From Hysterium pulicare CBS 123377 (Eukaryota > Ascomycota > Dothideomycetes > Hysteriales > Hysteriaceae), in contig AJFK01000008.1 in NCBI GenBank assembly GCA_000467715.1, positions 1 through 64,000 on the forward strand: DNA of 64,000 bases, read 5' to 3'. The notes beneath the pieces were generated by a model. That model was not told where the DNA came from. It did no database searches and saw nothing but the letters and a program-made list of their open reading frames with translations. The position numbers were made by a program, and so were the translations under genes. Numbering within the stretch: position 1 is the first letter of the stretch; each line of letters starts with the position of its first letter. Positions 14,117-23,760 of this stretch are shown in pieces.

Positions 14117-15218
14117 TCATTGCAATTGCATTCTACTAGCAAGAGCTGGGGCGACCAACTGTTGTCTTTGCAGTTCACTTATTTCTCCTTCCCAAGTTAG
14201 ACTTGTCGAGTTTGCGAGTTCGGCGTTCTGTCATAACGGCATACTGACATTGTTTCTCCCTCCCTCCTTCATTGACCTCCGACTTTCCTTGTCTTCGTTT
14301 TTGCTCATGTGTCTCTACATTCGAACGCATCCGATATAAATCATGATGTTGGCTGGGTGTAGCGAGGGTGAATCTGGAAATGTAAGTTCAGGCAGACCAC
14401 CCCGAAAGGGTCGACCTATCATTATACGTGTCGATTCTTGGAACTTTGCGGAGCTGTGTTTGGGTATGGGGTTTGACGAGTCCTAGATGGTCAAAGTGTT
14501 GAAGGAAATGATGTTTTTGACCAAGACCTTTCAGGGCGATAAAGGAATAGGGTGGATGCATGTCTGATTGGTACATTTTACGAACGAATGAACGGGTCAA
14601 GTGTTACCCCTAGCAATATTACGATGGCCCCAGTGTGATTATTATACAAATTATGTTGATCTTCATGCAGATCTCCTAGAAGCGCTGCTCATCTATAATG
14701 CGACAATGAACATGACAGCTATAGGAACTGCTAGACTTCCTTACTAAACCTAGCAGCAATTGGTGTCTGAGTGCCTGAGTGCGTTGGCCCCTTTTGCCAG
14801 AAGCCTGGTTCCAAAGAAGACTACTGCCATATAGAGATAGGGGATTGAGTACTTATCTCAATACGCTTGAGCTCCCTTTCTAGTGCAAGTCCAATATTTT
14901 TATCTCATTCCTTTTCGAATAAAATGAGGGTCCAATTCCCATTTCCTCGCATTTTCCAAGACACGTGAGTGTCAACAATGTATGATCGCTGACGAATCCT
15001 TTTTATAATCATTTTTGCCTCGTTATGAGGTAACTTTCGCGCCAAATATAATCATGGTCCCAACAAGATACTCCAAACATCAAAGGAACCCTAGAGAACT
15101 TGTTCCTCTTTCCTTCACCATCCTCATCGCCTGCGTCTCCAAGCAAATCATCAACCGCCCTACCAGAAAAGCGCATCCACCAAACCACCACTCACATACA
15201 GAGCAATAATCATACGGA
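14117..15218. other. Intergenic, SRPK 3' side
   Basis: About 1.1 kb. The first few hundred bases are pyrimidine-rich 3' UTR-like sequence. No frame has a recognisable domain. Confidence 0.4.
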
Positions 15219-15809
15219 ATGGGAATCTTCTGCTCCAAACCCGCACACTTCCGCGTCCCTTGCAGCGACATCCAAATCATATACGACACGCATGAAGACA
15301 TCCCTACAACACTCCCAAGCCGCACGGCAGACACCTTCGAAGTGCGCCAGTTCCTCTACAGCATCCTAACCCTCAGTGCGTACGGTCTCTCCGTCGACGC
15401 GCCCAGTCTCGTCCGCAAACTCGTGGAACAGTGGTTCGGCACGGGCGTCGAGTTGCGCGAACTCACAGTCTATGAACTCTACTACGCACCGCGAAACAAG
15501 TTCGACATGCCACCGACAGATTCCCTCGACATGCGAAAGGGATTTCTCGGACTAGATTACGACGTTCTCCGTTCCAGAGATAGTATTAGCAGAACGGCGA
15601 GAGAAGCGGCGCAGATGGCGCTGTATAAGATTGTTGGGGCATTGTTGATGGAAGAGGAGGCAAGGGAGAGGGTTCTGAAGGATGGGAAGTATAAGGCAGC
15701 CTTGGGGTTGCGTGTGGAGGAAGAGAAGGAGGAGAAGGAAAGTAAAGAGGGAAAGGCATGTGGCCATGATTTCGATCTTGGTGATGATGCTTTTGAAGAG
15801 ATTTTGTGA
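15219..15809 (+). CDS. Small hypothetical protein with predicted N-myristoylation signal
   Basis: A single exon of 196 aa, with no domain I recognise. The N-terminus reads MGIFCSKP: Gly at position 2, Ser at 6 and Lys at 7 fit the N-myristoyltransferase consensus, and Cys5 could be palmitoylated, which would place the protein on a membrane. The middle is helical, with conserved-looking motifs FEVRQFLYSILTLSAYG and VELRELTVYELYY. The C-terminus is a Glu/Lys-rich helix ending in an acidic segment (DFDLGDDAFEEIL). Strong codon bias towards C-ending codons in the first half supports real coding; the second half is richer in G. Long gene-free DNA lies on both sides. It could be a lineage-specific membrane-associated protein. 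Existence is likely, function unknown. Confidence 0.6.
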   Translation: MGIFCSKPAHFRVPCSDIQIIYDTHEDIPTTLPSRTADTFEVRQFLYSILTLSAYGLSVDAPSLVRKLVEQWFGTGVELRELTVYELYYAPRNKFDMPPTDSLDMRKGFLGLDYDVLRSRDSISRTAREAAQMALYKIVGALLMEEEARERVLKDGKYKAALGLRVEEEKEEKESKEGKACGHDFDLGDDAFEEIL

Positions 15810-17211
15810 GGTGGGTGCGTACCACGGGCTACTTCGGGAAAGTTTGATCGTGTCCGGCATTCGAGTGCTGATTGACTGAGGAGGCACAAAGCGGTAGACT
15901 TCCATCACCATCACATGGTTTCCCAAGCTCGGAGTGGTCAATCATGGTTCGATGCATTTTTAGTTTAAGAATATTTATTCCTTTCCTCCCCACTCACAGC
16001 TAGACACCTGCCAACCAGCTATAATCACCTTCCAGAAAGCATCTTTCAACAACGTCGCACGTTATCCCAAGCAGATAGCTCCCTCCAACTACTTCTCTTA
16101 ATAGTTTCCTTTCAACCTTTAAGAGGTAGAAGCTCTGCAAACTCCCAAAGCTGCCCTAAACTCCTCACCCTCTTTCCCAGAGCATGAGTTGCCTCCACTC
16201 GCTAATCTCTTTCCTCCTTGCACCTCCTCTTTAACCCAAATCCAATACAGTAAACTAGTTGAAAGACTACAAAACACGCTCCACTCATAACATTGCAACC
16301 AATGACCAGGCTCTTCGAATTCGCATTATCTCCTCGAAAGCACTATTAATCCTTTCCCGCCTTCTTTCATATCCCCTTATCCTACACTAAGCATTTAGAA
16401 TTGTGACATATCTGGAGTCCCATATCTCTCTTCTTACCTGCCGAATCTTGATGTTGGAGTACTCCGGTGTGAGTAGGTTGCGCGTTGTTTAGTGGGTGGG
16501 TAAAGTAGTGGAGTAATGACACTTCGGTGCGCGGTATTTGCGGGAAAAATTGAGGGAGAACTCTACCTAAGGATGTGAGGTTGTTTCGTTGGTTTGGAGA
16601 ATTGGTAGGAGTGAAAAGGAGCTTTGGCGGTGGAAGAGGGTGAATTTACGGACGTTGGGACTACAAGTAGAATATCTTAGGGCCACAGTAGTGACAGGAG
16701 CTTGGAAAAAAGGAACATGAAGCTATGGCTGGTGGATCTAATGACTTTTGCTGGATAGCACTTTGGGATTTTGGACTTCGCGAAGCGCATTGAATGGACT
16801 TGCCTAACCTAAATAGGGCTACAGGTAGCATTATATCATATACTTAGTATAGGATTAGTAGTAAATAAGATATTTATAAATAAAGTGAAGAAGGAAGTTG
16901 GAAATTGGAAGGTGTAGCTGAGGTTTATGAATGGAATCTTTTCCTAAGAATGATCCCAAACAAGTTTGGATTTTGCGAAAGGCATCGAATGCGACTGACC
17001 TCCTTGTGAAAACCCGCATAGTCATGTCAGATCTAAATCCTGATTTTGTGTTGAGAGTTTAGTAGTAAGTTTGGCTACTATAGGTTGAGGGAATGTTGGA
17101 AGTAATATAAAATGCGTAGTGTTTAAGAAAGTAGATATGTACATTAAAGAGTTTCAATGCCACTGCTTAGACAATGCTATGCTAAAAACAGGTCATGTGG
17201 TCATGAGAGGC
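15810..17211. other. Gene-free region between the myristoylated protein and the hydrolase fusion
   Basis: About 1.4 kb, pyrimidine-rich on the plus strand to about 16450, then AG- and AT-rich, with an AT-rich patch near 16840-16890. No credible frame on either strand. Confidence 0.5.
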
Positions 17212-19515
17212 TTATGCCATGCTTTCCTCAAACCTCCGGGCAATCTCCAATGTTGTCGAGTCCATACGAGAACCTCCGAGGAAAGTGACACTGAAAGGTA
17301 GCTCCCCTTGATCATTCTTGTTACCAGATAGCTCGGCTATTGGGAATGTCCCAGCGGGCACCGTGACGCCGCAAAGATCGAGTACGTTGCCACAATGAGT
17401 GAACTCTCCAAGCATGCTGTTCTTCTTGATGGGGTCTGCAAGTACCTCCTCGATCTTCCATTGCGTTGGGGCCGTAGGTACTACGATCACATCTACACCC
17501 GAAGTTGCATATGCGAACACCTTCTCTGCTTGACGTGTATATAGAACCTTGGCTTGTAAATCACGATAGGCTTGGACAGCTGTGCTTTGCCTTGCGACCA
17601 CCCGGTCCATGAGTTCTACGATGACGGGGTGTAGGACGCCCCGATTCTTCTCCAGCCAGTTGTCTGGTAGGCTTGCTAGTCTCTCGGATACGAAAGTCCC
17701 GTCGTAGAGGAGGTCGCCAGCTTTCTTAAAGGGTGACCAGTCGATAGGCATGAGTGTTCCTCCAATGGACTGTAGCTGTTTGATTGTCTCATTGAACAGC
17801 CGGCGATGGACATGTGAGCAGATATTAAGAGTCTCTGGAGGTGGGATGCCGAATTTGAAGGATTTGGCTTCGGAGCCTATCGAGTTGACATGACGTTCGA
17901 AGGCGATCTCTGGTTTAGCATAGCTGTCTTCTGGATCATATCCTTCAGTAAGCTGCCACACTGTCCGAGCGTCGCTAACATTCTTTGAGGTGATGGCTAT
18001 ACAGTCCAAGGATAAACACGCAGGAGTCACACCCCGGAAAGAAATAAGTCCTCTTGTGGGCTTGTAGCCGACTATGTACCGTTAGTCATTGGACTTTCAC
18101 CGGGCCGGCTTGGGTGTTAAAGAAGCTTACCGACGCCATTGAAACCACAGGGAACTCGTCCAGACCCAGCAGTATCGGTCGCCAGGGAAAAAGACACCAG
18201 GTTTGCCCCAACGCTCACTGCATTTCCACTACTCGATCCACCGCTGATGTAGTCTTTGTGGAAAACCGAGTGTGGGATGCCATAAGGGCTCCGGCATCCT
18301 GTCAGTCCTGTTGCTAATTGATCAAGGTTTGTCTTTCCGATGAAAATCGCGCCTTCAGCAATGACCTTGTCGAACACGACCGCGGAAGCGGATGGCACAT
18401 GCGCCAAAGGTGGGCACGCAGTCGTAGTTGGTAAACCAGCGATGTCGATACTATCTTTTACGCTGAACGGCACCCCAAATAGCGGAGGAAGCGCTGTCCG
18501 ATCCTTGAACCTTGTTGAAAGAAGTTTAGCTGTCTCTAGGACTTTATCTCTAGATTCGAGATGAATCCAAACAGCAGGGTCGATCTTCTGATAAACTTCG
18601 ATCTTGTTGTAGAGCGCATCTACCAATGTGACAGGTGAAAGTCCATTCTTGAAAGCTTTCTGAAGACTACTGATGGTAAGATCACCATCAAAATCGGGAG
18701 GTGTATGTGGAGGTGTGGATTCGACAAGAGGTTTGCTTCCGAGAGGTGTTAAAGCATCCAACAGAGGTTGGAGGCTGGCGATGAACCCAAACAACCCTTG
18801 AGACCAATGGATCATGTCCAATGTAGCGCATTTGAAGTTCGTGTCATTATATCCACTCGTCGCTTCTTCAATTCCGCCTGGATGGAGTCAGCCTCTACAC
18901 CTTGTATTTAGCTTCTCCCAAGGAGGGCCACATACAGCATTCGAAGCCTCGATCGTTAGCCTCCCTAATCGAAGTGGCGAAGCAGCATTCTGTGGTAACA
19001 CCAGAGACAATTAGGTGAGTGATCGCCCGAGCCTTCAGCTTATGCAAAATAGTAGTATTCCAGAATGACCCCTTTCCTGGCTTGTCAATAACGACCTCTC
19101 CAGGAAGCGGCTTTAGCTCATCAACTATATCATGGCCGTATTCGCCTCGAACGAGGAGCCTCCCTAGTTCTCCTCGATCACCTATGATAAGCTTATGCTG
19201 AGTGTTGTCTGGCGCAGCTGCTTGCCTGACCAGCTTTGACGATGGACAGTCGGACAGGTCGGGGACATGGCCTTCTCGAGTGTGAACTACGGTCATTCCA
19301 ACACTTCTACATGCTTCAAGTAGCTTCTTCGTCGGGACTATTGATGCTTGAACTGCCTCTAGGTTTCCACCTTGAATCTCACCAAAGCCCTTTGCCAACA
19401 GAAAATCTCTTTGCATGTCGATGACTAGCAGAGCAGTGTGCCGAAGAGGAAAGGTGAACGCATAGGGCTTAGCGTCAATCGAAAGCATCGAAAGAGCATC
19501 TTTGGATGTATTCAT
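17212..19515 (-). CDS. Fused isochorismatase-type hydrolase and allophanate-hydrolase-type amidase
   Basis: Exons (minus): 19515-18936, 18877-18131 and 18071-17212, total 728 aa. Intron 1 (58 nt, GTATGT...CTGAC...CCAG) joins the two domains in frame; intron 2 (59 nt) lies inside the amidase. Residues 1 to about 205 are an isochorismatase-fold cysteine hydrolase with the expected triad: Asp33 in LLVIDMQRDF, Lys145 in VVIDKPGKGS, and Cys178 in SGVTTECC. Residues from about 215 on are an amidase-signature enzyme with Lys334 (VPFSVKDSIDIAG), Ser about 408 (ISGGSSSGN) and nucleophile Ser432 (TDTAGSGRVP). NLDQLATGL, SPYG and KPTRG-SFRGVTPACLSLDC match allophanate hydrolases (AtzF, the Dur1 part of urea amidolyase). 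The C-terminal decarboxylation-type domain of AtzF is absent. Biuret hydrolases belong to the first family and make allophanate, the substrate of the second, so a two-step nitrogen-releasing enzyme is an attractive inference; other ureide substrates remain possible. Confidence 0.88.
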
Positions 19516-20253
19516 GATGGAACTGAAGGTAACAATGTTTCCCTTGGAAGATGAACAGAGACCTAACCGAAGCCGAACAAACAGCTTTCAGAGCGAGAGA
19601 TAATGGACAGAATTTTCAAAGGGCAACAACATAGGAAACGCGAACACGTCAAAAATAATCTTTTGATATCCAACAGATCGCCCCGCATTTCGGCAGCTTC
19701 GCGCGACGACGTGGGCCGGTGGCCAGAGCCGGCGGCGTAGGAGAGATAAGGTGTTGATGAAGACGATGTGCATAAGGTAAGACGCTAGTGCGAATGCGGG
19801 CGCGCTAGCTCTGAATATGCACACCCTGGCCAGCTTCATCCAACTCCAAAGAAACCACACATATCGACACTCTATTCTAGCCCTCTGTCTTACCCCACGA
19901 GATCTACGCCACGGTCGCTTGGGAGATGGTCCATCAGATCACTGGTCCATCAGAGAAGTCTAGCCTCCGTGAAGTGTATCAAGATGCCTAGGGCTCCCGC
20001 CACTATGGAGGGCCGTAGGCAATTGCTATCTTCCTGTTTCTTGGGTATCAGGCCTTTACCTATAGCTGAAGATATCTAGGACTTATGAACGTCACACAAG
20101 ATATATCTATGGGCAAGGGACCCAGGTAGGCTTGACCAAGTCGTTTCAAGCAGTCAACTGTTCCATACATTCTTCGATATATTCTTGCTCTCAGAGCTGT
20201 CCATCTATTCTGTCCATCTGATATCCAATTAAGAGCTTGAACTTGCTTCAAGA
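19516..20253. promoter_or_regulatory. Divergent control region between hydrolase fusion and NCS1 permease
   Basis: About 740 bp separates the two divergent start codons. HGATAR matches (AreA/GATA-factor type) occur at 19598, 19744 and, on the minus strand, 20026-20031. Three matches are close to what chance gives in this length, so they are only compatible with nitrogen regulation. A 90-codon minus-strand frame inside has no domain. Confidence 0.45.
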
Positions 20254-22301
20254 ATGTCTATCCTGTCTCCAAACCGCTTGAAGGCTAAGATTGCCCCTCA
20301 CCTTCACTGGAGGGTACCTTTCGAAAGTGGAAAATATGGATCTCGCTGGTCTAACAAAGGTAGGAACAGTCTCCCAGAGCATCTGACAATATAATATTGA
20401 TAACCTTAGATCTTGATCCTATTCCACCAGAGGAGCGTACTTGGGGCGGAATCGATTACTGGGCGTATTGGTGCTCAGACATGCTTGCCCCACCGCTAGC
20501 ATCTACAGTGTCTGGCGTCATGTCTCTCGGCTTCACTGCACGCGAGACTATCCCCATCGTCTTCTTCGGCTTCTTGATCTGCAGTGTTGTTATTACATTG
20601 ACTGGGAAAATGGGTATGAACTCTGAACCCTTCTGACTCTTATCGGAGTGTGGCACTGATAACCTCCCCAGGCGCGACATATGCTGTCCCCTTTCCGGTC
20701 ATTGTGCGTAGTATATTCGGAATGTATGGGTCGTTCCCGGCCATTTGCATACGAGGTAAGCACTTCTTGGTCAGTACCTATAAATGACACTAACATAGTC
20801 CAGCTTTCGTCGCACTGATGTGGACTGCTATTCTTACTGTGCAAGCTGGAAATTTCTTGCAGCGCTGCCTTGAAGCAATCTGGCCAAGTTTCATCCACTT
20901 TCCTAATCACCTCCCCGCAAATGCTGGCATTGACTGTAAGTGACTCATCATATTGGATTGTTCATTATTAAACTTTGTATAGCTGCTGGACTACTCTGCG
21001 TTTTCCTCTATTGGTTCATCCAGACTGCTCTCGCTGTCATGCCAATCCGAAAGCTGAGGATCTTGTTTTGGGTCAAAGGTGTCATTGTAAGTAGCCGAAA
21101 GGGCGTGGTATAACAATTTAAACTGACATGACATAGGTTCCACCAACATTTTTTGCCCTTTTCCTCTGGGCTGTTATCGTCACCCATGGGTATGTTCCTA
21201 CCTTCAAAAGGATCAAACTCATTTACTAATCCTACTCAGAGGTGGCCCGCTTGTGACAGGCAAGATGAAGCTCACCTCAACCTACATGAATACGGCGTAC
21301 TCTTCTTTGACCGGTCTTAACGCTATCATTGGCCTTTTCAGCTCGATGGCTGTGAATATGCCTGATTTTGGACGTTTCTCGAAGAACCGACTTGGCGGCT
21401 ACCACCAGTACTTCGCTCTTCCTGTTATTGGTTAGTGTTATGGGACACACCCTCGATTCTGTGTGCTTACTAGAAGTAGGAACACTTGGCGCTCTCACAC
21501 CCATTTTCGTCACATCTGCGCATTCAGTCATCTGGGGTGACTTCCAATGGTACATGCCTGCCGTTATTGCAGACTTCGATTCTCGGGCCGCAAAATTCTT
21601 TGTGTCTTTCAGCTTCATCCTCGCCACTATTGGGAACCAGGTTGCTGCGGGTAAGTTGATACTTACTGAGAACAAAACTTACGCTCGCTTACATCAAAAT
21701 GGCAGGTACATATCCCTTTTCCAATGATATCACCGGTATGGCCCCGAAGTACATCAACATCCTCCGAGCTACCTGCTTCATCTCTATCTTTTGCATCGTT
21801 TCGACACCCTGGAATATCGTAAAGAATGCAGCAGGTCTGCTTGCATTTCTTTCTGGATACTCGTGCCTCATGGGACCGCTTGCGGGTACCATGGTCTGCG
21901 ATTATTACATTATCAAGAAGCGTAAGCTCGACGTTGACCAGTTGTACACCGACCGTGGTATCTATTGGTATAGCGGCGGCTGGAACTGGCGGGCGTTTGC
22001 TTCTTTCTTCCTCGGATTCGCTCCATTGCTACCCGGCTTCGCAAAGGCTATCCATCCGGCACTTAACGTGGGAGGCGCCTGGAAGATCTATTCGTTTGCC
22101 TGGATCTTTGGTTTCGTTATCTCTATGCTAGTATACTATGTTATCTGCACCTATATCTCTGTTCCGACGGAGTCGATTATCGAGGAAGCCGTATACCCGC
22201 CGCAGAAAGGAGATATTACCCCACCATCTATTGACGGAGAGGTTGTCGACGCTAAGGAGGATTATGTTGCGAAGGAGAAGGAAATTGGCGAGATGGTCTG
22301 A
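20254..22301 (+). CDS. NCS1-family nucleobase/ureide permease
   Basis: Nine exons: 20254-20359, 20410-20613, 20672-20755, 20804-20935, 20983-21086, 21137-21189, 21240-21430, 21480-21650 and 21706-22301, total 546 aa. All introns are 47-58 nt with consensus ends. The product has about 12 hydrophobic segments. NCS1 hallmarks are visible: the N-terminal LDPIPPEERTWGGIDYWAYW, ATYAVPFPVIVRSIFG, the ANAGID loop, MPDFGRFSKN, and PFSNDITGMAPKYIN followed by ILRATCF and CLMGPLAGTMVCDYYIIKK. Members of the Fur-type branch import uracil, allantoin, uric acid or related compounds with protons. The C-terminal tail is hydrophilic, with Lys/Glu that may serve in ubiquitin-controlled turnover. It is divergent from the hydrolase fusion, suggesting uptake of that enzyme's substrate. 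The exact substrate cannot be read from the sequence. Confidence 0.92.
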
Positions 22302-23760
22302 TATTGGTCGGTTGCTTAGATATACAGGAAGGCTTTTGCCATTTCGCGCGGAGTAACGGTACCCTTGACAGCTCACCTTCCTTTGGCGCAACCATTAAGT
22401 CATATACCAAGTAGTCGTTCAATGCAAACTTCAATGCAAAGCTACAACTCTCCAAGCTGTGCTGTTCAGTCTGTGTGCTAGAACTGGCACAATTGAACGC
22501 AAGGCTTTATCTAAAGTCCGATCCATCAATACATTATGTCCTTTCGTACTAGCTTGGTCAACGTGCATTGATGTTACGAGGGAATCTAACCACACCCTTA
22601 ACCGCATACCCAAATTGCAGTGATGACTCAAGCAGTTGTGAAAACCTTTATTTTTTTGGTCCAGTAAGACAGTACTACTCTACAGAAACACTATACTGGT
22701 GGACTTTTGATTATGTGTTTTAAGCAGCCTTGCCTAATATGACTAGCGTGGAGGTTCCGTTTTCCCATTCCAAGGTTTTCGCTTACTTGATGAGATGATT
22801 CGTGAACGATGTGCATCTTATCTTCAACCCCAGAACGCCATCAACGTTGACTTCACCAAAGGCCCAGCAGGCCCGCCGGTCGCCCGCCTTCTCAGATGCC
22901 ATCATTCTATCGCAATGCCGTCAGAGCAACTTTTGGGCCCAGCACCACGGCTCTGGAAACCTCATTAAGAGCACACGACAGTTAGAGTAGTATTCTTGAA
23001 GTCAGTCAGGTTTGTTTCCGCCATCAACTCAACAAGCCAAATCATTCAAAGGACGATTCACTTTTACGTCCTTGGCTCTCGGCAGAGCGATCATCCTCCA
23101 GGGTTCTCGCGTACCTATCGATGCAGGGAGATCATGGCCAGCTAGGTGGCGCATTTTTCCAATCAAGCCTTTACCTCCGATCCCATACTATTGGTAAGTG
23201 GAGCCCGTCCTTCGCAGTGTTTGCTATCACGTGTTCGTCTGCCTATGCTGTTGATACTTTTTACCTTCTTGTTTCTGCTTGACTTCTATGATATTCTGAA
23301 TCTGTCTCTGCCATGTTTGTGTCTGTTATTCCTTCTGGCTTGTATGGAACGCAATTGCTCCAGCTGCCAATGGCGGATAATTTGTTTAGCTTTCCATCTT
23401 AAGAAGCGTCTCGGCGTGGAAATGGAGAGTGCAAGCCAGTTCTTACTAATACCTCACCTAATTCGGCACGTTTGGGTCTTACTGCATGTGACCTCTGACT
23501 TGTAGTTTCGTATTCTTGCTTCAAGGTCTTCGCTAATGAGATTATAGGGAAAAATTGGCTAGAAACCTAAAGTGAAGACTCCAAAGGGGACATTTTTGTG
23601 ACAATTCCACGTCCTGGTAGGAGGGACGCTGACATCGGCTGCAAACCATCGACTTTGCTTCAAGTAATTTCACGAAGCTCGACCTATCGGCACACAACGA
23701 CTAGACATCATAGAACGTATCGGATAGTTCACCGACTAATTGCCTATTTGTTCGGGCAGC
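22302..23760. other. Intergenic between permease and Zn2Cys6 regulator
   Basis: About 1.46 kb. It contains the rRNA-like relic described separately (about 22440-22640). The remainder is permease 3' flank and the promoter of the regulator; the last 200 bases before 23761 carry no clear element. Confidence 0.45.
22440..22640 (-). pseudogene. Possible large-subunit rRNA fragment (organellar-type relic)
   Basis: On the minus strand this stretch contains CTAGTACGAAAGGACATA, which matches the universal sarcin-ricin loop in the form (GUACGAAAGGAC) found in mitochondrial LSU rRNAs. A Val-coding or protein reading is not needed to explain it. Downstream it has a small hairpin (TGTGCCAGTTCTAGCACA) in the place where bacterial-type LSU rRNA has a stem, then GAGAGTTGTAGCTTTGCATTGAAG. 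Upstream the sequence GGTATGCGGTTAAGGGTGTGG could correspond to the preceding helices. If correct it is a nuclear copy of mitochondrial DNA (NUMT) or a decayed rDNA piece. Only the loop match is strong; the extent is approximate. Confidence 0.4.

Noticed and set aside
18895-19515. Stand-alone isochorismatase gene ending at 18895
   Set aside because: Its last residues come from the intron; splicing at 18935/18878 restores the conserved domain end and continues into the amidase.
19516-20253. Three GATA-type (HGATAR) sites in the hydrolase/permease promoter as proof of AreA control
   Set aside because: About two matches are expected by chance in 740 bp on both strands, so the count is not evidence of enrichment.
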